A stretch of 11,071 nucleotides of DNA from Rhodospirillaceae bacterium (GTDB lineage Bacteria > Pseudomonadota > Alphaproteobacteria > Rhodospirillales > Magnetovibrionaceae): NCBI GenBank assembly GCA_002401565.1, contig NVTL01000048.1, forward strand, positions 14,248 through 25,318. The letters are read 5' to 3'. Within the stretch, counting starts at the first letter, position 1; each line of letters starts with the position of its first letter. The translations under genes and the position numbers were made by a program. Under the pieces are notes generated by a model. It had not been told where the DNA came from and did not search any database. It saw only the letters and a program-made list of their open reading frames with translations. Shown here piece after piece: positions 7,153 through 11,071 of this stretch.

Positions 7153-7233
7153 CGTCATGATCAAACTTGATCCGATCATCCACGACTTCACCGTCCTTAA
7201 GTCATGGATACGCGGGTCAAGCCCGCGCATGAC
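7153..7233. repeat. Two related palindromic intergenic repeats, one degenerate
   Basis: The block at 7201-7233 is a palindrome: GTCATG and CATGAC ends around CGCGGG-tcaag-CCCGCG. It is of the CGTCATGCCCGGGCTTGA type often found between genes in Alphaproteobacteria. The stretch 7153-7186 (CGTCATGATCAAACTTGATC, ending in CATCCACGAC) keeps the same layout with a diverged core and looks like an older copy. Neither encodes anything. Confidence 0.6.
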
Positions 7234-7244
7234 AAAGTATTTAA

Positions 7245-7325
7245 CGTCATTCCCGCGGAGGCGGGAATCCATGCATCCTTTAAGCCCCCCTGTTGCCCGA
7301 GATTCCCGCCTGCGCGGGAATGACG
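7245..7325. repeat. Inverted pair of REP-like repeats (ATTCCC-N8-GGGAAT)
   Basis: The 25-base units at 7245-7269 and 7301-7325 are inverted copies differing at one base. Each holds a 20-base core of the form ATTCCC-N8-GGGAAT (7249-7268 and 7302-7321) and each core is itself a hairpin. The spacing of 31 bases lets the whole block form one large stem or two small ones. The core agrees with the pattern known as dRS3 in Neisseria and with REP elements spread by REP-associated transposases; that link is by pattern only. It lies 111 bases before ahcY. Confidence 0.75.
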
Positions 7326-7424
7326 AAGATATTGACGCGCTAAAACATCCTCTACTTTCCCTTGATCCTTGCCGCTTTCACTGATAAACCCTCGTTTAAG
7401 TTTTTAATTCCCCTCACTCACTTC

Positions 7425-7430
7425 AGGAGA
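7425..7430 (+). promoter_or_regulatory. Shine-Dalgarno site that fixes the ahcY start
   Basis: AGGAGA lies six bases before the ATG at 7437. It supports that start over the in-frame upstream ATG at 7362, which would add 25 residues unlike any AhcY N-terminus. Confidence 0.75.
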
Positions 7431-7436
7431 CCGTCC

Positions 7437-8843
7437 ATGAGCGACGCCCAAGATTTTTCCGTAGCCGATATCAGCCTTGCCGAATGGGGCCACAAAGATA
7501 TTGATCTTTCCAACACCGAAATGCCCGGTTTGATGTCAATTCGTGAAGAATATAAAGACGAACAGCCCCTTAAAGGGGCACGCATCGCCGGTTCTTTGCA
7601 CATGACCATTCAAACGGCTGTGTTGATTGAAACTTTGGAAGCTCTTGGCGCCGAAGTGCGTTGGGTGTCTTGCAATATTTTCTCGACCCAAGATCACGCG
7701 GCTGCCGCGATTGCCGACAACGGCACCCCTGTTTTTGCTCACAAAGGCGAAACATTAGAAGAATACTGGGCCTTTACCCACCGTTTGTTCAACTGGCCCG
7801 ACGGTCGTGTTGCCAACATGATTTTGGACGATGGCGGCGACGCTACCATCCTTCTTCACTTGGGCCGTGACGCTGAAAAAGACATTTCCGTGCTCGACAA
7901 TCCAAGTTCCGAAGAAGAAATCGTCATGTACGCCGCGATCAAAGAACATATTGCAAAAGATCCACAGTGGTACACCAAAGCATCTGCTGAAATCATTGGC
8001 GTAACCGAAGAAACCACCACGGGCGTTCACCGCTTGATCGAAATGGCGGCCAACAAAACATTGTTGTTCCCTGCGATTAACGTCAACGATTCCGTGACAA
8101 AATCAAAATTCGACAACAAATACGGTTGTCGTGAAAGCTTGGTTGACGGCATCCGCCGCGCCACCGACGTGATGATGGCTGGTAAAGTTGCCGTAGTTTG
8201 TGGATTTGGCGACGTTGGCAAAGGGTCTGCCGAAAGCTTGCGGTCTTCTGGTTGCCGCGTTTTGGTTACCGAAGTTGATCCGATCTGTGCGTTGCAAGCC
8301 TGCATGGAAGGTTTCGAAGTTGTTACCGTTGAACAAGCTCTGCCCGAAGGCGACATTTATGTCACCACCACCGGCAACTTCAACATCTTGACCGCCGAAA
8401 TGATGGACGGCATGAAAGATCGTGCGATTGTTTGCAACATTGGTCACTTCGATAACGAAATCCAAATTGCCGCTTTGAAAAAATACAAATGGGACAACAT
8501 CAAACCACAAGTTGATGAAATCACCTTCCCTGATGGTCATCGCATCATCATGTTGGCCGAAGGTCGTTTGGTGAACTTGGGCTGTGCCACCGGCCACCCA
8601 AGCTTCGTCATGTCCGCCAGCTTCACCAACCAAGTTTTGGCACAAATCGAATTGTTCAAAAACAATGCAGATGGCAAATACAAAAACGACGTTTACGTTT
8701 TGCCCAAGCATTTGGACGAAAAAGTTGCGCGCTTGCATCTGGACAAACTGGGTGCCACGCTGACCGTGTTGAGCCAAGAACAAGCCGATTACATTGGCGT
8801 CAACGTTGCTGGCCCGTACAAACCGGACGCCTATCGTTATTAG
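7437..8843 (+). CDS. ahcY: Adenosylhomocysteinase (S-adenosylhomocysteine hydrolase)
   Basis: A 468-residue enzyme that reversibly splits S-adenosylhomocysteine into adenosine and homocysteine, which keeps methylation reactions running and feeds the methionine cycle. It is a cytoplasmic NAD-dependent tetramer. Visible landmarks: [15 protein letters not shown] near residue 80, [28 protein letters not shown] with the catalytic Lys/Asp region, the Rossmann NAD site [26 protein letters not shown], and [20 protein letters not shown], ending in the invariant-type tail YKPDAYRY. The length includes the extra segment typical of bacterial and plant forms. Upstream is the REP-like block; I see no SAH or SAM riboswitch. 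An intrinsic terminator follows, so this is probably a single-gene unit. Confidence 0.97.
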   Translation: MSDAQDFSVADISLAEWGHKDIDLSNTEMPGLMSIREEYKDEQPLKGARIAGSLHMTIQTAVLIETLEALGAEVRWVSCNIFSTQDHAAAAIADNGTPVFAHKGETLEEYWAFTHRLFNWPDGRVANMILDDGGDATILLHLGRDAEKDISVLDNPSSEEEIVMYAAIKEHIAKDPQWYTKASAEIIGVTEETTTGVHRLIEMAANKTLLFPAINVNDSVTKSKFDNKYGCRESLVDGIRRATDVMMAGKVAVVCGFGDVGKGSAESLRSSGCRVLVTEVDPICALQACMEGFEVVTVEQALPEGDIYVTTTGNFNILTAEMMDGMKDRAIVCNIGHFDNEIQIAALKKYKWDNIKPQVDEITFPDGHRIIMLAEGRLVNLGCATGHPSFVMSASFTNQVLAQIELFKNNADGKYKNDVYVLPKHLDEKVARLHLDKLGATLTVLSQEQADYIGVNVAGPYKPDAYRY

Positions 8844-8870
8844 GTTTAAGGTAAGCTGTTAAAAGTCTTA

Positions 8871-8902
8871 AAAAGGGCGGTCTTCGGATCGCCCTTTTTG
8901 TT
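8871..8902 (+). terminator. Rho-independent terminator of ahcY
   Basis: AAAAGGGCG-GTC and GAT-CGCCCTTTTT form a 12-base stem (one G-U pair) closed by a TTCG tetraloop, followed by a T-rich tail (TTTTTGTTTTG). It begins 27 bases after the ahcY stop. The A-run on the left arm could also make it work on the other strand. Confidence 0.92.
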
Positions 8903-8987
8903 TTGTTGACTTGCCCAAAAGCGCGCCTCGGCTTAACATCCTTATCTATCCGAATCATTACGCTTTTTAAGGACACAATCACACGCT

Positions 8988-10520
8988 ATGGACGGTCAGG
9001 ATTTATCTTCTAGCCTGATGAATGGGGCTCCGTTACTGGCGTTGCTGATGGCTTTGATTGCCTTTGGCTTGGTGATCGTCGCGATCAAACAACGCAGCCA
9101 GATCAATGCCTTGCATAAAAAACAACAAAAACTGATTTCAGATGCCGATATCAGCCATGAAATCTTGGCCACCGCACCGGATGGTTTATTTTTGTGGGTG
9201 GTGGCGAACAATTCCGAAGCATGCTCTCGTCGTTTGGCCGTTTTATTGGGGCTTCGTGATGGCGTGCATTCTTCTTTTCGATCTGTGATGGAGCGTTTTT
9301 CGGGCGTGGACGCCAAAACCATCATGGGCCACACCCATGCTTTGCGCAAACAAGGCACACCATTTGACTGCGTGGTCACCACCGAAGACGGCCGGCGGCG
9401 GTTGTTGGTGGTTGGCGTGCGCGCGGGTGTCAACAATGATACCAGCAGCACCCTTGATGAAGCCTTAGCTGATGTTTTGTGGATGCGTGATGTTTCCGAT
9501 CTCGCCCCGCCCGCCGAAGGCGCGTCCATCAGTGCGCGTGAAATCATCGAAGCGATGCCACTGCCCGCGTGGCTGCGCGGCGGCAAGTTGGGCATCCAGG
9601 TGATCAACAACGCCGCCCGGGTGCTGGGTGCGGCCACGGCCGGTCATACCATGGCGCAACAGGCCCGCGACACCAACCAAATCATCACCGAACGCCGCGC
9701 TAAGTTAAATGCAATTCGCGAGCAAGGTATCGCCTTTCCCAATGATTTTGAGCGCAAGCACTTGGCACAGGACTTACATAGTGGGTATGGCGAACAAGAA
9801 CGTGAAGAATTAGCATCCGCACAGGTTCAGGTTGCTATTGCTGGACGCATGATGCTCAAGCGCGTGATGGGCAAGGCCAGCTTCGCCACGGCCCTCGATC
9901 TTTCGGACCGCTACGGCGTCCTGCGGGTGGGCTCGGCCCTGGGCTACGGCGTGGGGCCGGTGCTGCTGGGGCGCCCGGGAGCAGCGCTGCCCACCGCCGA
10001 GTCCACCGTGCTCTGTCCGGGCGCTGGGACCACCGCCACCCTGCTCATGCGCTGTCTCTACCCCCAGGTCCTGCGCCTCAGCCAGACCCGATTCGATCGC
10101 ATCATGCCCGCGCTGCTGGCGGGCGAGGCTGACGCGGGCGTCTGCATCCACGAAGGCCGCTTCAGCTACGGGGAGCAAGGCCTGGAGCTGCTCGATGACC
10201 TGGGCCAGCGCTGGGAGAGCACAACGGGGACGCCTGTGCCACTAGGCGGTCTTCTGGCACGTATGGATCTTGGAAAAGACGTTCATCATATGCTTACAGA
10301 GGTTCTCTCCGAGTCGTTGGCCCTGGCCAGGGCTGATGTCCCCGCGACCATGGCTACCATGCGTCAATGGGCCCAAGAGCTGGACGATGACATGCTTTTG
10401 AAGCACGTTGAGATCTATGTAAACGACACCACCACCGACCTGGGCTCAGCGGGCCGCCGCTGCCTCGAAGAGCTGGCCCGTCGCTCGGGGCGAGGGGTCG
10501 CGCCCGCCATTCTCGGGTGA
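8988..10520 (+). CDS. Chimeric reading frame: PAS sensor + LysS fragment + MqnD fragment
   Basis: This 510-residue frame is continuous but joins three unrelated proteins. Residues 1 to about 226 are an alphaproteobacterial membrane sensor: a helix at about 14-33, then a PAS domain (about 50-170) and the start of a second one (AMPLPAWL onward). A PAS sensor kinase directly after ahcY is a familiar arrangement in Rhodospirillales, but here the kinase core (HisKA, HATPase) is missing. Residues about 228-301 match the N-terminal region of LysS, and about 296-510 match MqnD without its N-terminus. Start: ATG at 8988 with AAGGA 14 bases upstream, a long spacing. I know of no natural protein with this order and read it as a sequencing or assembly chimera rather than a working fusion. 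Confidence 0.8.
   Translation: MDGQDLSSSLMNGAPLLALLMALIAFGLVIVAIKQRSQINALHKKQQKLISDADISHEILATAPDGLFLWVVANNSEACSRRLAVLLGLRDGVHSSFRSVMERFSGVDAKTIMGHTHALRKQGTPFDCVVTTEDGRRRLLVVGVRAGVNNDTSSTLDEALADVLWMRDVSDLAPPAEGASISAREIIEAMPLPAWLRGGKLGIQVINNAARVLGAATAGHTMAQQARDTNQIITERRAKLNAIREQGIAFPNDFERKHLAQDLHSGYGEQEREELASAQVQVAIAGRMMLKRVMGKASFATALDLSDRYGVLRVGSALGYGVGPVLLGRPGAALPTAESTVLCPGAGTTATLLMRCLYPQVLRLSQTRFDRIMPALLAGEADAGVCIHEGRFSYGEQGLELLDDLGQRWESTTGTPVPLGGLLARMDLGKDVHHMLTEVLSESLALARADVPATMATMRQWAQELDDDMLLKHVEIYVNDTTTDLGSAGRRCLEELARRSGRGVAPAILG
9669..9890 (+). pseudogene. lysS: Internal fragment of lysyl-tRNA synthetase (about 70 residues)
   Basis: The stretch starting about [20 protein letters not shown] and running to [17 protein letters not shown] follows the E. 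coli LysS N-terminal region closely: [11 protein letters not shown] is identical, and AGRMM and the M-GKASF block are shared. This part of LysS precedes and begins the OB-fold anticodon-binding domain; the rest of the OB fold and the whole catalytic domain are absent. Wording such as [15 protein letters not shown] looks most like beta- or gammaproteobacterial LysS. Codons here (TTA, AAT, GCA, ATT) are more A/T-rich than both neighbours. It cannot function as a synthetase. Left edge uncertain (9663-9700); right edge inside the shared KASFAT codons (9873-9890). Confidence 0.82.
9873..10520 (+). pseudogene. mqnD: MqnD (1,4-dihydroxy-6-naphthoate synthase), N-terminus replaced
   Basis: About 215 residues match MqnD, which converts cyclic dehypoxanthine futalosine into 1,4-dihydroxy-6-naphthoate in the futalosine route to menaquinone. 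Landmarks: [20 protein letters not shown] then [13 protein letters not shown], the catalytic-type histidine in CIHEGRFSY (codon 10149-10151), [16 protein letters not shown], and a C-terminal [19 protein letters not shown]. Full MqnD is about 270-285 residues; roughly the first 55-70, with the SPCPNDTF-type substrate loop, are missing and LysS sequence stands in their place. Third codon positions are mostly G or C, unlike the first 9.6 kb, except at about 10218-10445. Alphaproteobacteria of the left-hand type normally use ubiquinone, so this gene probably comes from another lineage. Confidence 0.83.
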
Positions 10521-10530
10521 GGCGCTGACC

Positions 10531-11071
10531 GTGGCTGCCCTTGCGATGGTGCCCAACGGTGGGCCCTGGCTGCCCCCGGACGAGGGCCCTCCCTTCGAGC
10601 CTTTTGCCGGGCTGGCGGGCTTTCATCGCATGACCCTGGCGGGTTCGTTCTTGCGGCTGGAGGCTCCGCGCAGGCACCCACCCGCAGAGCAAAAAGAGGT
10701 GGCCTTGCCTCCCGACGGAGCCACCACCGTGCTCTGCAGCTGGCAGCCTGACCGTGGGGCTCCCGTGCTCGTGCTGGTTCACGGCATGGGCGGCTCGGCC
10801 CGCTCGTCTTACCTGAGGGGCACGGCGCGGCGGGCCTGGGCGGCGGGGATGCACGTGCTGCGCCTGAACCTGCGGGGCGCCGATGGTGTGGAGCAGCTCA
10901 GCAAACGGGGCTACCACGCCGGGCTGGTCGATGACCTGCGAGCGGCCCTGGCCACCTGGGTCGAGGGACGGGGCCTGGGCCCTGTACTCCTGGCGGGCTT
11001 CTCCCTGGGGGGCAACGTGGTGCTTCGCCTGGCAGCCCTGGATGGTCCCCGGGTGGCCGCAGGGGTGGCGG
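10531..11071 (+). CDS. YheT-type alpha/beta hydrolase (3'-partial)
   Basis: An open frame running off the window, about 180 residues seen. It resembles the YheT/ABHD1-3 group of alpha/beta hydrolases: an N-terminal segment PFEPFAGLAGFHRMTLAGS in the place of the family's PF-NxHLQT stretch, the oxyanion-region motif HGMGGSARSSY, LRLNLRGADG, and the nucleophile elbow GFSLGGN with the catalytic Ser. The Asp and His of the triad would lie beyond the window. Substrate unknown; an esterase or lipase-like role is inferred from family only. Start is either GTG 10531 or ATG 10546, in the same frame and 10 or 25 bases after the mqnD stop, so the two are probably one unit. Very high G/C at third positions, matching the outer parts of the MqnD segment. 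Confidence 0.82.
   Translation, partial: MAALAMVPNGGPWLPPDEGPPFEPFAGLAGFHRMTLAGSFLRLEAPRRHPPAEQKEVALPPDGATTVLCSWQPDRGAPVLVLVHGMGGSARSSYLRGTARRAWAAGMHVLRLNLRGADGVEQLSKRGYHAGLVDDLRAALATWVEGRGLGPVLLAGFSLGGNVVLRLAALDGPRVAAGVA

Noticed and set aside
7362..7436. Upstream ATG as the start of ahcY
   Set aside because: The added 25 residues do not look like AhcY, and AGGAGA is correctly spaced before the ATG at 7437.
7326..7436. SAH or SAM riboswitch in the ahcY leader
   Set aside because: I could not find the conserved core of either; the leader is pyrimidine-rich and shows little structure. A TTGACG at 7332 has no convincing -10 partner.
8988..10520. A genuine new multidomain sensor linked to tRNA charging and menaquinone synthesis
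   Set aside because: Each part is a fragment lacking its functional core, the parts differ in codon use, and at least one seam falls on sequence shared by the two sources. Artefact is the simpler reading.
10354..10917. Minus-strand frame of 187 codons at the GC-rich end
   Set aside because: High GC leaves antisense frames open; the plus strand carries the MqnD and hydrolase motifs.
1..11071. CRISPR array, tRNA genes, insertion sequence or phage genes
   Set aside because: No regularly spaced repeats, no tRNA-like cloverleaf, and no transposase, integrase or phage protein motif were seen.

Overview
Most of the window (about 1-9665) reads as one alphaproteobacterial chromosome, probably Rhodospirillales-like. 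The basis is the gene content and order (hybrid sensor kinase, short HprK, RapZ, mannose-type EIIA, HPr, EI, later ahcY followed by a PAS sensor protein), the 150-residue HprK without an N-terminal domain, the 468-residue AhcY, and GC-rich palindromic intergenic repeats. This placement comes from recognising families by eye, not from a database search.

Layout. 1-2046: 3' part of a membrane hybrid histidine kinase (PAS, membrane helix, PAS, HisKA, HATPase, receiver). 2048-5880: a compact same-strand run of hprK, rapZ, EIIA(Man), HPr and EI, with ATGA or TGATG junctions at three of the four internal boundaries. 5881-6105: a cluster of short hairpins that looks like a repeat element. 6106-6318: dodecin. 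6339-6806, minus strand: an exported thermonuclease-like protein. 6855-7026: a long rod-shaped inverted repeat with an asymmetric central bubble, my best candidate for 6S RNA. 7153-7325: REP-like palindromes, including two of the form ATTCCC-N8-GGGAAT. 7437-8843: ahcY, with a clear intrinsic terminator after it. 8988-10520: an open reading frame that is not one gene. 10531-end: start of a YheT-type alpha/beta hydrolase.

Function. EI takes phosphate from PEP and passes it through HPr to EIIA(Man). No sugar permease (EIIB/C/D) is present here. HprK would modify a serine of HPr, and RapZ is a regulatory P-loop protein. Together they look like a regulatory rather than transport PTS, next to a sensor kinase. 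AhcY removes S-adenosylhomocysteine. Dodecin buffers flavin.

The main anomaly is the right end. The 8988-10520 frame starts as an alphaproteobacterial membrane PAS sensor, becomes about 70 residues of the N-terminal region of lysyl-tRNA synthetase (LysS), then becomes the C-terminal three quarters of MqnD from the futalosine menaquinone pathway. The second seam falls on a Lys-Ala-Ser-Phe-Ala-Thr stretch that I expect both LysS and MqnD to encode. The MqnD part and the following hydrolase are much richer in G/C than the rest, apart from a lower-GC patch at about 10218-10445. The simplest explanation is an assembly or library chimera, so sequence right of about 9665 should not be assigned to the same organism until read support is checked. 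I did not find a convincing new biological system. The observations best worth following are the chimera, the 6S-like RNA and the two intergenic repeat clusters.
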